Below, piece after piece: positions 10,297 to 20,631 of a stretch of DNA of 54,980 nucleotides; within the stretch, counting starts at the first letter, position 1, and every line of letters begins with the position of its first letter. This DNA comes from Gymnopilus junonius (Eukaryota > Basidiomycota > Agaricomycetes > Agaricales > Galerinaceae). The position numbers and the translations under genes were made by a program. The stretch spans positions 1 through 54,980 of the forward strand of contig JADNYJ010000236.1 of NCBI GenBank assembly GCA_015501075.1, written 5' to 3'. The notes under the pieces are model-generated. The model searched no databases, was not told the origin of the DNA, and saw only the letters and a list, made by a program, of their open reading frames with translations.

Positions 10297-10789
10297 TCAC
10301 ACCACTGGTTCGTCCACCTGAAGTGTGAGCACCAACTCACGCTCATCATTTTCCTGGGCCTTACGCCACTTCGCATTTTTCCTATGCCAAACCAGACATT
10401 TGTATCAGGCTAGAATCTGTGAATTGAATAACTGCAGCTCACCTGTCCTGCCAAGACTTCAAACAGAGCTGAGTTCGATTGGCAGCTCTATATCGTGCTT
10501 GAGCTTCACGGTGTTTGTCCTTTCGGCGCTGACAATCTTCTGGAGTTTCTTCTTCTAGTCGCCTGTATGGGCACCATTCTCAGTCATTATACGTTGTGGA
10601 AAAAGCAATGGAAACTTACTTCTTGGCATGCTCACGCGCTTTCCGCCTTTCCTCTTCGAGATTTCTAAGAGGATTATGTTATTTCTGTACAAATGAGCCA
10701 TAGCTGAAGCTAACAACTTACTCGGCATAATATTGACACCGTGCTACGCGTCTCTTTTCTTGGTTAGATTGTTGACGTGGGGAGGGCAT
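10297..10789 (-). CDS. KDZ-element gene 3: 105-aa Arg/Lys/Glu-rich helical protein
   Basis: Four minus-strand exons (10789-10722, 10664-10620, 10562-10443, 10381-10297) join to exactly 318 nt, or 105 codons plus TGA. All three introns are GT..AG with donors GTAAGT, GTAAGT and GTGAGC. It begins MPSPRQQSNQEKRRVARCQY and continues with LEEERRKAREHAKKRLEEET, then DKHREAQARYRAANRTQLC. It ends RKAQENDERELVLTLQVDEP VV. Heptad-like spacing and the RY/RxxR pattern suggest a long basic helix or coiled coil, possibly binding DNA or a partner. I do not recognise a named family, though similar Arg/Tyr-rich helical segments occur in other Agaricomycete transposon-linked proteins. None of the exons is long, so ORF-only prediction would miss the gene. 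The consistent phase across four exons is the main evidence. Confidence 0.7.
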
Positions 10790-11540
10790 ATTCACGGTGA
10801 CCAGTTTGGCATATCAGAAGTTCGATCTTTATACACCGCCTATAATACGCAACACTGAGGATCAGCCCAAAATAGCACACTTTCTTTATATCCGTAAAGA
10901 ACATCGGTTCGTGAGGAGTTCACGAACAGCTCAGTTTCGGAGACAACCACGGATCAACGGATCGCCAAGTTTGAGCAGTTGCCAAATTAAGGCGGTCCCA
11001 TAGCGCTATATGCACTGGATTTCGTAGTGTATACTGAGCAATTCAAAGCTGAAAAGGTCAATAAAAGAGAGATTAAAGTAATTGCTTACCCCTTGAACAC
11101 TTTTACTTAAAAAGATCAAGGCTAGAAAGCAAGTCATCTGGGTAGTCAAAGTCCGTTCGACATCAACTAAGATTGCAATAATGCTTTAACATGGTCTTTA
11201 GCAACAATGACTGCACAGGTCGCTTGCCATTACAATGCCCCTTCAGACTTTGGGTACATAATGGCATAAGGTTGACAAAGAACTCTTTGCATCCATCTGA
11301 CTTTTTATGAGGAAAAAGAGACGTAGAGACGTCCTAAGTTATTGACCATCTCAGGCTATTCACGAAATCACCACGGAATGTTTCTTGGTCCCCGAAGCGT
11401 CTTCTGGGTCTCAGGGTGCCCTTCAACTTTTTTGCATTCAATTTGAATTTGGCAACAAGCAAAAGAATTGATATGCAGACTTCTGGAATGGCGAGAAATT
11501 TACATGACGGCTACCAAAAGAAAGAGAGGAATACAACTAG
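10790..11540. other. Spacer upstream of gene 3 and downstream of gene 4
   Basis: No coding sequence could be supported. It should hold the gene 3 promoter next to 10,790 and the 3' UTR of gene 4 next to 11,540. Confidence 0.35.
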
Positions 11541-13382
11541 CTAAGCGGTACTGACGGAGGGAAGGCGGGGCATCAAGGAAAGTCCAAAGGCCCAGCGCCC
11601 TTCATTCTGCTCATCCAACTTCCCCAACTCCTCCGGTGTGAGGGATTCTCGATACGCCGTGGTCAGCTTGAAATCGTGATCGACCCAGTGGAACAGGCCG
11701 CCGGCAGCGTACTGTGTTACCGAGTAGCGCGTTTCTCCTTGCGCGACTGCAACGTTGGAGTGGTGAATAATCGCCGAGGGGATGAGAATGGTCGAGCCAG
11801 CAGGAAACTCGATAACAAGTTTACACTGCCAGAGAACAAGGTGGCCGCCTTTGGTGGGGTTGAACTTGCCCAAGGCGGTAATGGCGCAGAATCCAAAAGG
11901 TAGGTTGGCGAAGTCAATGTGAGGATAGCAGACTGTTTGTGGGCCGAGGTTGTATGTGGTCGCGGGGAAGACGCTGTTACGGAACGGCCGTTCAAGGGAT
12001 GAGTCGCTCCTTTGGAGGGCGCCGAGCTTTTCCACGTAGTATGCATGTAGCTTTGGTGCCCAGGACTGAAATACCGCTGGCAAAGCAGTCAGTTCGCGGT
12101 ATGGGCATATGGGGCGGGAGCTTACATGATCCAAAACCGGCAATGTGCTTCATTGGCTTTGACTCATTGAGGCGTTTGATGATGCGGCCATTGGTTGCCC
12201 CGTTGGCTAGGTTTTGGGGGTGGGTCTGGCCGCCTCCATGGGAGATGCCACAGCGAAGGGTGCTGAAGGCGCCCCGTTGGTGATGTTGGGATTTCTTGGG
12301 CACCCGGCATTGCTTCCCGCATCCTTGAGCAAGTCTGCTGCGGCCTGATGTACTTTGTCCCACGTCGGGTCATCGGGGCGGCCTGCCAAGATCGCGATGA
12401 TGCATCCGTCCCAGTCAACAATGATAATCGGGTCCTATGGGTGCAAGTACATAGGCCGTCATGGTTGGGGTGCAAATTACCTACCTGCCGTCCCACTTCT
12501 GAAGCTCATGATGAAAGGTTGAGTTCTCGCCCACAACATCGTCCAAATAGCATATAGTCGCCGGAAAATCAGCCCTATCTAACCCAACAAAACCCGTGGC
12601 GGCGACATCTGCGTTCTTGGTGTCGGCGGCGGTGTATACTGGCTCCCCTACATCCACGTAGTTTTCTTGGACGTCGGGAGGTGGGGGGCGGTTTCCGCAG
12701 TACGTATCGTTATCAGCTAGGCGGTGCTCCTGCCGATTCTTTTGGCTCTGCGCCTTCTTCTTCTGCTTCCTCTTTTGCGCCGCAGTCAATCCTGGGAGGT
12801 GGGTGGGGAGCATCTGGGGGCATTCAACGACCGTAGGGGGTATAGGTTGTGTGGACAATTTGGGGGAGGGAGGAGGCGTGGATGCAGGCGATGGGGTGTG
12901 GCTGGAATCTGGCGAAGTTAGAGGTGAGAGGCTGAAAAGGCTGTCAGACAAAAAGTCGGCTAGGCGCTGCTTCTTCCGATTCCTTTGGCTCCTCGCCTTC
13001 TTCTTCTGCTTCCTCTTTTGCGCCGCGGTCATTCCTGGGAGGTGGATTGGGGGCGCCTGGGGACATTCGGCCGTCGTAGTGGGTATAGATTGTGCGGACA
13101 ATTTGGGGGAGGGAGGAGGCGTGGATGCAGGCGATGGGGTGCGGCTGGAATCTGGCGAAGTTAGAGGTGAGAGATTGCAAAGATCGTCGGCCAGGTTTTT
13201 GTCGGCATCACGAACACCCATCTTCAGCAGGGATTTGAAGTCGAAGGTCGCATGGGTGGAAACCGTGAAGAGACCGGCCCATTTGGACAGGATTTCGTCG
13301 CTATAGACGTACTGAAAGAAATCAGCGACCGCTGGGCTCCTTAGTTTTCAAAACTTACATTCGGCATGCCCGTGGGCTCCAT
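11541..13382 (-). CDS. KDZ-element gene 4: TET/JBP-family 2OG-Fe(II) dioxygenase (two apparent frame breaks)
   Basis: TET/JBP enzymes oxidise 5-methylcytosine or thymine in DNA using Fe(II) and 2-oxoglutarate. Proposed minus-strand exons are 13382-13359 (MEPTGMPN), 13311-12485, 12434-12126 and 12076-11541, about 565 aa. The N-terminal half is disordered with a duplicated 81-aa unit (TPSPASTPPPSPKLS ... TAAQKRKQKKK). The catalytic core follows: RGAFSTLRCGISHGGGQTHP, AGFGS-SVFQSWAPKLHAYY, SVFPATTYNLGPQ, and the iron motif His-x-Asp in YPHIDFAN (codons at 11,913-11,921). Next come GGHLVLW, a distal His in PSAIIHHSN (11,760-11,765) and an Arg in GETRYS (11,727-11,729) that would bind 2-oxoglutarate. 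The active site is complete. The reading frame slips near 12,434 and near 12,314, each explained by loss of one base in a short homopolymer; restoring both makes the exon sum divisible by three. This may be recent decay or sequencing error. Confidence 0.85.
12716..13201 (-). repeat. Two-copy 243-bp coding duplication in the TET/JBP N-terminus
   Basis: Copies at 12,716-12,958 and 12,959-about 13,201 each encode LSPLTSPDSS, a PSPASTPPPSPKLS segment and a basic TAAQKRKQKKK(A) tail with a run of Lys/Arg. The basic tails look like nuclear-localisation or DNA-contact segments. Confidence 0.9.
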
Positions 13383-14196
13383 TGGCGTAAAAGGTACCTG
13401 CGAATAGTTTTTCGTCAGCAAATGTATGCATCAAGTAGGGAGGATAGCAATATTAAAAATCCATTAAACCAAACACGAGATTGAACCCTCCACAGCGTAT
13501 TCCCAGGCTTGAGTATTTCTGTAGTTGGCTCGCTCAGCGCGAACACCTCATTGGAGTTAAACCGGTACTCAGCGTATTCCCAGGCTTGAGTATTTCTAAG
13601 TTCCGGCTTCGCTCTTCTGAAGAAGAATGGAGGTAGAAAGGATGAAAAAATGGCGGGCGTGCATACCTGAGATGAAGTTGAATGGCGACGGGTGGAATTG
13701 AACCGGTTGGGTCTATACATCTAGCAGATTTCTCATGCACGTGATGGACGTGTCCAGTCAACAAAGGTGATCTGAACGCGTCCATCTTATCTATTAATCT
13801 AATCTTATCTGTACTTGACCCTCTGATAGGCGTAGCTACCTGTAACCTGTCATCCTCCCCTTTGCCACGTACTTACGATGGTAAATTACTCATTTGTTGT
13901 CTTTCTGACTTATGAGTGAATCACCATTGGTCTCTCTGAATCACCATTAGTCTCTCTGACTCCAAACACGCCAATTGTTTGCGCAAGATGAATCATTTAT
14001 TGTCTATCGGCCATCAATCGACCACATGTAGTAAAGCGAAATGTATGTCTTCTATTAACTGGTTGACTGTTTATATGATTTGATGGCCTATTTCTTCTCT
14101 CCTTATCAATACTGGCCTGCGATATTTCAACTCCATAGTAGCCAAACCAAAGCTACGCGCCCATCAACAAAACTTACATAAGCCACGTTACTTCTG
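13383..14196. promoter_or_regulatory. Divergent promoter of TET/JBP and KDZ transposase genes
   Basis: This 0.8 kb separates the two start codons and has no supported coding sequence. It carries an exact 27-bp direct repeat (13,494-13,520 and 13,571-13,597, starting AGCGTATTCCCAGG) with a 77-bp period. A short repeated phrase about CACCATTRGTCTCTCTGA occurs near 13,922-13,955. Sharing one intergenic region would couple expression of oxidase and transposase; that is inference. Confidence 0.5.
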
Positions 14197-17100
14197 ATGT
14201 CCAGGCCGACCAAGCGTGCTCGCACCACCGCCGAGGGTGGCTCTACGCACGACTTTGTACCTCTTGCCAGTGACGATTACTTCGATGTCGAATCCCGCGA
14301 ATATCGAGTCCGACGAACTGGACTCAACACCACCTTTGCTGTCCCCACCCTTCGCGCTGTACACAAGTCAGATGAACCATGGAACGCGGCTACTTCTTGG
14401 GCACCATTGGATGACCCAGAGTATGCCCTGGATCCCGATGGTCTTTGGTATGACGAGACTTTGGAGCAAGATGTGTTCTCCGAAGAACAGCCAGCAACGA
14501 CAGATTCTCTGCTCAAGAAGGAGAAGAAGAAGAAAAGTGAAGTGTCGGTGAGTTTTTCTCAATATCCACAATGATTCTTCTCTAAAGTCCCTTGCAGAGA
14601 CGACCACACATCATTTGGAAGCGAACACACCGATCCACATACTTAGACGAAGTCAGTCGGCTCGCCGGTCGAGCGGATTTCATTGCTTCGACCCAATGCC
14701 CCGATTGTATCGCCCGTGGCGTTGCAGCTCCCAAGGTGCCAGAGTACCGCTGCAACCAGTGCTTCTTGCCTGATCTTACATGCAAGACCTGCTGCGTCCG
14801 CCATCATAAGGCGAACCCTCTTCACAGAATTGAAGTAAGAAAGTTTTTTCTTCCGCTTTATTCTTGCTTATACGCCCCCAGTTCTGGAACGGCACCCACT
14901 TTGTTCAGACCTCCCTCAAGTCCATGGGTCTCCAAATCCAACTCAACCATGCAAGCCTCTACTGCGTCAACCCTCAACCTTGTCACGCATCCATGCTGGT
15001 TCTCCACACCAATGGAATTCACGAAGTTTCCATCAACTTTTGCGGCTGCGATCGTGCGTTACCCCAGCACATACAGTTACTCCGACGTCGGTTCTACCCT
15101 GCATCCCAGCTCATCGTGAAGACATGCGCTACTTTCGAGCTACTCGACCTCCTGCATAAATTCGCCCTCACGACGAAGTCCTCAACCTATGACTTTTACC
15201 GCAGTTTGGAAAAGATGACCGATAATACGGGCCTCAACACGCCAAAAACGCGCTATCGCTCCTTGTTTCGGATGAACCTGCAATGGCGCCATCTCAAACT
15301 GTTGAAGTGGGGTGGAAGGGCGCACGATCCCGTGGGGATCGAGGCTACGGCGCAGGGGCAGTTGGCCCTGCAATGCCCTTCATGTCCGTACCCAGGTATT
15401 AATTTACCTGAGGGTTGGGAGCTGGCACCGACTGCCGAAAGGTATGTATCTCTGCCCTATTGTCCCATAGCAATGCCGATCGTATGTTTATCTAGTTTCC
15501 TCTATATGAAATTTGTTTGCATGGATGCCAACTTTCGCCTCAAGAATCAACTCGTCTCAAGCTATTCACAAGACCCTGGATTTGGAATAGGGTGGGCATA
15601 CATGGTTCCCCGTGAGCCCTACGAGAAATTCATTCATTCAAGAACGAACGATGATGATGTAAGTTATTGGCCATTCATTCGCAAATGCGTTGCTAAAACC
15701 GCAAAAGATCAGCACATGTGTGGGGTTCCAAGCCCTTGCCCAAGCCAACACCCATTTCTCTCAAGGCTTAAGGACTACTGGTCAGGGGGGAGCATTCTGT
15801 GGTCGATTGGAGATGATTTTGCCACTGGGTATGGGCAACTTGCAAAAGGGCGAACGGTGCGTTCTAACAACCTGTCTACGTTCGACGTTACTTATTCTTC
15901 CTTCAGTTATGCCAACATGGACTACATCTTTGCCTCCGCCATCCGCGGCAGCATGCTGCCATGCATTCTCATCAGCTATGACATTGCCTGCCAGTGGTTT
16001 AAGAACTTGGCAGCTCATATGCAAGACAACTGGCCCTGTGAGCTGGATCTTTCGCCCTTCACCACGTTGATACCTGCGATCCCGAAGCTTCATGAGCTGA
16101 TGCACTCAACCCTGAACCACGAAGTTTTTTCTCTCAACTTTATTCCAGGAGTAGGGCAATCCGACTTGGAATGCCCTGAGTGTGTTTGGTCGGCGCACAA
16201 TGCACTTGGGAACTCGATGAAGACGCAGGGCCCCGGTTCATGCCAGGACATCTTGGACAATCACTTCAGGCATTGGAATTGGCAGAAGATCATTGGCCTT
16301 GGCAAGGCCCTCATGCGAAAGTACTGCAGTGCTATAGCCGACCGCAATATCCAGAAGGAAGGGCATCGCGGTTTGACTGCATCCCTTGACGCGAACCTGG
16401 TTCAGCAATGGCAGGAAATGTGCACTGCATGGGAGGGCGATGTATTTCCGAAGAAGAAAAAGAACCCATACGAAACGGAGGGTGCTGGTGCGTACCTTCT
16501 CCATAATGACCTTGACCATTTGGCTTATTTTCTGACATTAGTCATAACAGAGGCTCTGGCTAAGAAGGAGTTGGCTGCGGAGGAAGAAAAATGACTGGCA
16601 GCAGGCGGTGTGATTCTCCACGCGACTAGCGCATACGCATTCATCGTCATGGGCTTGGAGATTGAGGAGTCTCAGTGCGTATCTCTTTTTTCGGTTGCTC
16701 TATAACATTTTTTGATCTATTCTATGATATAGGCGTCGGCTTTGCCGCCTAGCAAAGAACGTCGCCTCTCAACCCACGGTTCACAAGGAGGGTGGGTTGA
16801 CGAACAGAGGAATCAGCTGACAGCTCGCATGCGTGCCTGGGAGCAGCTGGTGCCATTATACATGCCCGGCTTGCTCCAGTACCAAGCGGAGCGTCGTGCT
16901 GCTGGTGAAGACATTCCGACCATCCCCGAGCATGCTGAGCTCATGCAATTATGGCTCCCCTCGCAACTTCCGCCGCCACATCGCCGCATCGTTTGTATTG
17001 AAGGTCTTCCGGAGATTGAGGAGAAATTACGCACCGCTCAGTGTCACGATGCCCTCAGGTCCATCCGCCGCATCCTCAAGATCAAAACGCACCTTGTTAA

Positions 17101-17989
17101 GTTCAAAAACAAGAATTTACGTGGCCAGCGTGAAGGGACGTGCTCTCGGGCAATCATTGACCGTGTCCACGAGAAAGCACGAGTCGCAGCTGATAAATAT
17201 CGTGCTGCGCGTGCGGCAAAGGCCAGTATTGCTGGACCGGGTAAATGGGAGGAGGAGTTACAGGTTCTGAAGGACGCGGATGTTCGTGGCTATCAAGACC
17301 CAGACCGACTACAGAAGTACCAAGGCTGCCGTGGAACACTGGAGGACCACCAGGTTGAAGCAGACCGATCCAACCCCGCTGCCATTGAGGATACCACAGA
17401 GACGGACAACTTTACGCTTTTTACTGAGGAACGAACCAGGCGGGATGGAACGGGCGAGACCAGGAGGACGTTGTCATGGATATGGCGAACAGGAAAGTTG
17501 GTGGATGATCCCGACAATGCAACCGACGACATTTTATGCGCTGAGTGGGCGAAGAGTAGGGCCCATGCTGCTAGAGCTAACGAGGAGGTCCTGTTGCTAT
17601 GGGAGGAGATGCGTCGAACGTACGAGTATCTGAAATGGAAATCCCAGCAATGGCTCACTCAATCCACTCGCAGATCCGTCGACCTAACCCTCATGGAAGC
17701 CCTCGTCGCCTATGCCCACTCTCAATCCTCCCTTTACTCCTCCCTTGCCGACCACTTCCATTCGTTGTGGCAGGAGCCACTTGAGGATGCCAATGAGCCT
17801 GTGGCAGCGTCGTCAACGGCCCCTACCATCGCGTCCAGCAGTGTATTGGAGTCTAGCATTTCTGATCAGCGCCTGCATTCGACCCAGGCTGAGGCAGATC
17901 AGGCAGAGGAAGAGGATCAAGATGAAGAGGATGAAGAACTCGAGGACTATGCTGCCGACGCTGCCGACGATGGCGACGATGTCGATTAA
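14197..17989 (+). CDS. KDZ-element gene 5: CxC2-KDZ transposase (one TGA and one frameshift)
   Basis: Eight exons by eye: 14197-14547, 14598-14834, 14882-15441, 15496-15658, 15708-15856, 15907-16487, 16542-16674, 16733-17989. After an acidic lead, the CxC2 zinc cluster occupies about residues 151-187 (CPDC, CNQC, CKTCC, HH). The KDZ DDE-type core follows with CMDANFRLK (Asp about 393), TCVGFQALAQANTHFSQGLR, NLQKGERYANMDYIF, SYDIACQWF, FNFIPGV-like NFIPGVGQSDLE, and GPGSCQDILDNHFRHWNWQK. The C-terminal region has RAWEQLVPLYMP, RRTLSWIW and a long acidic tail. A TGA at 16,592-16,594 (probably from CGA) stops translation after 697 aa, beyond the core. A missing base near 16,800 shifts the frame between GGLT and QRNQL. 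With both considered, the ancestral protein was about 1,140 aa. This copy is probably inactive or truncated. Confidence 0.88.
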
Positions 17990-18415
17990 CGCCCTCAGAA
18001 TGTTTTCGCGTCCGGCGTTCTTTACTCGCATAAGTATTACCGTTGCTACATATATTTTCCATTTATTTATTTATTCGAACCCTTGACCTCAATATATAGT
18101 TCATGTACAGTATATTTATAAATGAAATGGTGTGTTTCTGCAAAGGTCGTGCTCCAGAAATGCAGCGACACCTACTTAGGATGAAGTTCAACATTATGCC
18201 GAACAACGGCATGGTTGTGTGGGATCCGAATAATCCCGAGCCATACCGTCTTCAACATTCTCCAGGAGAATTAAGTACCTTCCCATGGGTGAAAACTTGA
18301 GATTTTAGTGTCTACAGGTTTATCCCGAACTCTAGAATACCGCTGTGCGTTGACATTCGAGCAGACTAACAAACTGAGAGCATGAAAGTGCACAAAGCTA
18401 ATGTTGTGATGCTGA
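17990..18415. other. Spacer between transposase gene and right TIR
   Basis: Holds the presumed 3' UTR of the transposase. A 65-codon plus-strand ORF (18,103-18,300) contains MKFNIMPNNGMVVWDPNNPE and is open to a TGA, but I recognise no family and cannot tell whether it is real. Confidence 0.35.
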
Positions 18416-19056
18416 ATCTATTTATAACACTCACACCCACGCAGGCTGTAGCGTCATCCAGATACGCGTGGCGGCATCCATCCCTTCCTGTCATTCTACG
18501 TAGACAAAAGTAGTACCAATGAGCTTCTATTGACCTGTAGATTACAATGGTACTACATAATGTATATAACGACCCAGAGAAAGTGTAACAGGCGGCAAAT
18601 CCTGAGCCAGCCATATCAGGACAGCCATTCCCGCCGCGCCGAATCCTGTACCTGAGCCCGCCAAGCTATTTTCGGGTGCCGGAGAAATATCCCGAGGCAC
18701 CTGGAAGCGCCAAGATTAAAATAGTATGCTGGGAACGGCTAATTAAATCCATGACATCATGTAATTGATGCTGTCCCGAAATATTCCAGGTTTATCCAAA
18801 CCCCTCCCTCAGCATCCAGCCCATCCCGCCCCCCTACGGTGGCGCAAACAGGTGATACGGATAAAGAAAAATCGGGGCTATCCAATGGTACCCATATCCC
18901 GCCCCCCGCCCGCCCCGACGTCGAGCAATGCGCTAAACAGCGCCCCCCATTTAAGCTAGTGGTTCCGGCCATTGTTTGGCCTAGGGAGGTCATCTGCCAG
19001 TTGGCACCTGCCCACTGGCAGTATAGACCAATACCTGAGTCTGCCAAGGCCATGCT
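18416..19056 (-). repeat. Right terminal inverted repeat of KDZ element
   Basis: This 641 bp pairs with 2,878-3,516. It contains the same subterminal palindrome and the GGTGCC/GGCACC hairpin. Base differences from the left copy are scattered, suggesting the insertion is not brand new. Confidence 0.93.
18994..19021. repeat. Subterminal palindrome, right TIR
   Basis: Mirror copy of 2,913-2,940, 35 bp from the right end of the element. One arm ends CCACTGGCAG and the other begins CTGCCAGTTGG. Confidence 0.7.
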
Positions 19057-19100
19057 ATTTCATTAATGAATGTAGCAGCCATGGCTGTTGGGTTTTGTAG

Positions 19101-20631
19101 GAGATCCACCCAAAGTTGCAATGGCATGTCAAGAATAGGCTGCAGAGCATTGAGTCTGGGAAGGGTATTGACTTCGCCACTGCCGAGGTAAGCTCTTTGC
19201 CATCATCTCTTGATGTTCATTCAATCACTTGTCCTCACACTCTTCTTTGTCTTGTAGGCTCTTGCATTCAGCTCGGTCATGCTTGAAGACGCCGACGTGC
19301 ACATATCTGGACAAGACGTCGGGCGGGGGACATTCATCCACCGACATGCGATGCTGGTCAATCAGAAGATGGAGGGGGTGATCGTGCCGCTGAATGATGA
19401 GCTGAAGGTGGATGGGAAACTGGAGTTGGCCAATAGTTCGTATTTGTCCTAGTTAGTGTTATTTTGGATTCATTTGACTGATGGCCATTATCATTTTGTT
19501 AGGTTTGTTGAGTGAGATGGCTGGACTTGGTGTGCGTGTTTCTGTTCTCTTTGTCGGTGTTGGTTTCAGATGCTCATTTTGACGTTTAGTTCGAATATGG
19601 TGCTAGTTGGGAGAGACCCAATCTTTTGCTGATTAGGGAAGCACAGGTACGTTCGCCGTTTCGACTGTCTGTATTGTGACTAATTGGTTCTCTTGTAGTT
19701 TTGCGACTTCTTCAACAGCGCTCAGGTGATTCTTCTTTGCAATTCATTTGGTCATGTACTCATGGTTTCTTTGTGCAAGTTATCATCGACACTTTCATCT
19801 CCTCCTCAGAGAGTAAGTCATCAGTTCTTTTGTGTGCTACTTAAGGGAAGGATTAACACAATAATTCTAGTGAAGTGGCTCAGACAAAGCGGCATCATCG
19901 TGATGCTGCCTCATGGGCTTGATGGTGCTGGACCTGAACACTCGTCTTCATGGATTGAGAGGATGCTCCAGGTTGGACTGTCTTCTCGAATAATGTTCTC
20001 TGTTGTTGACTTTTATTTTTCAATTGCTTAGTTGACCAATGATCACTACAATGTGAATTCCGAGCCGACTAATATCAACATGCATGCTGCATTCCCAACA
20101 ATGCCTGCTCAATATTTCCATCTCCTCAGGAGGCAGATCTGCCAAAATTATAGAAAGCCATTAGTAATTGCAGCCCCAAAAGGCCTCCTCTGGTTATCTG
20201 TAAGTTATTTTCCTTCAAAGCTCAGCCCATCCAAACTGAAGTGATATTTATCCCAGGCTGCCTCCTCGACTATGGCTGATATTGAATCAGGCACCCATTT
20301 CAAGCCCGTCCTTGCCGACCCATTAACAGATAAAGTGAAGGCCACAAGAGTTGTTATGCTCTCCGGCAAGATCTACTATGAACTGATCAAGGAACGTCAA
20401 GCTCGTGGGCTAGATGACACCGTCACATTCATTCGCATCGAGGAGCTTGCGCCTTTCCCATTCCAGCAGCTCGAGGAAGTGTTGCAGCAGTACTTGTGTG
20501 TGGAAGAGTTTGCATGGCTCCAGGAGGAGCTGAGGAACCAGGGTACCTTTACACATGTTTCTGGGTGGATTGGGTCTGTGCTTCGGAAGATGGGTAGAGG
20601 CGAGAAGGAGGTTGTCATCCAATGTCAATGA
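19101..20631 (+). pseudogene. DHTKD1-like E1 dehydrogenase, 3' part of split fragment
   Basis: The gene resumes at 19,101 in phase with the exon ending at 2,798. It gives EIHPKLQWHVKNRLQSIESG, then ISGQDVGRGTFIHRHAMLVN (about 19,306), GFEYGASWERPNLLLIREAQ and [20 protein letters not shown]. Next come [40 protein letters not shown] and TRVVMLSGKIYYELIKERQA. The end of the similarity is QEELRNQGTFTHV. Introns are retained. These are the pyrimidine-binding transketolase-type domain and the C-terminal domain of the E1 enzyme. The reading ends at 20,631 with KEVVIQCQ, short of the family C-terminus. The TWSE/QE-x-P substitutions (EELRNQ for EEPRNQ) and the loss of both ends argue for a dead or neofunctionalised fragment. 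Apart from the KDZ-bearing intron its reading frame is well preserved. Confidence 0.85.

Larger units (their letters stand above)
2878..19056 (+). mobile_element. KDZ-superfamily DNA transposon, 16.2 kb, with TET/JBP and CxC2-KDZ genes
   Basis: The element is bounded by inverted repeats of about 640 bp (2,878-3,516 and 18,416-19,056) that agree over nearly their whole length with scattered substitutions. It lies inside an intron of a DHTKD1-like gene. It contains five genes plus hairpin-bearing tandem repeats. The Kyakuja-Dileera-Zisupton class of transposons, their CxC cysteine clusters and their association with TET/JBP dioxygenase genes are established for Agaricomycetes. Assignment here rests on the CxC2 cluster, the DDE-type core of the gene at 14,197 and the adjacent TET/JBP gene. 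No clean target-site duplication is visible: the 8 bases outside the ends are TATCAATT and ATTTCATT. The element is CpG-rich compared with most of the window to its right. The breaks in the transposase suggest this copy cannot move by itself. Confidence 0.88.

Noticed and set aside
13660..13760. tRNA-like GGTTCAATTCC on the minus strand
   Set aside because: The T-loop-like string is present, but the flanking bases do not form a 5-bp stem and no acceptor or anticodon arm could be drawn.
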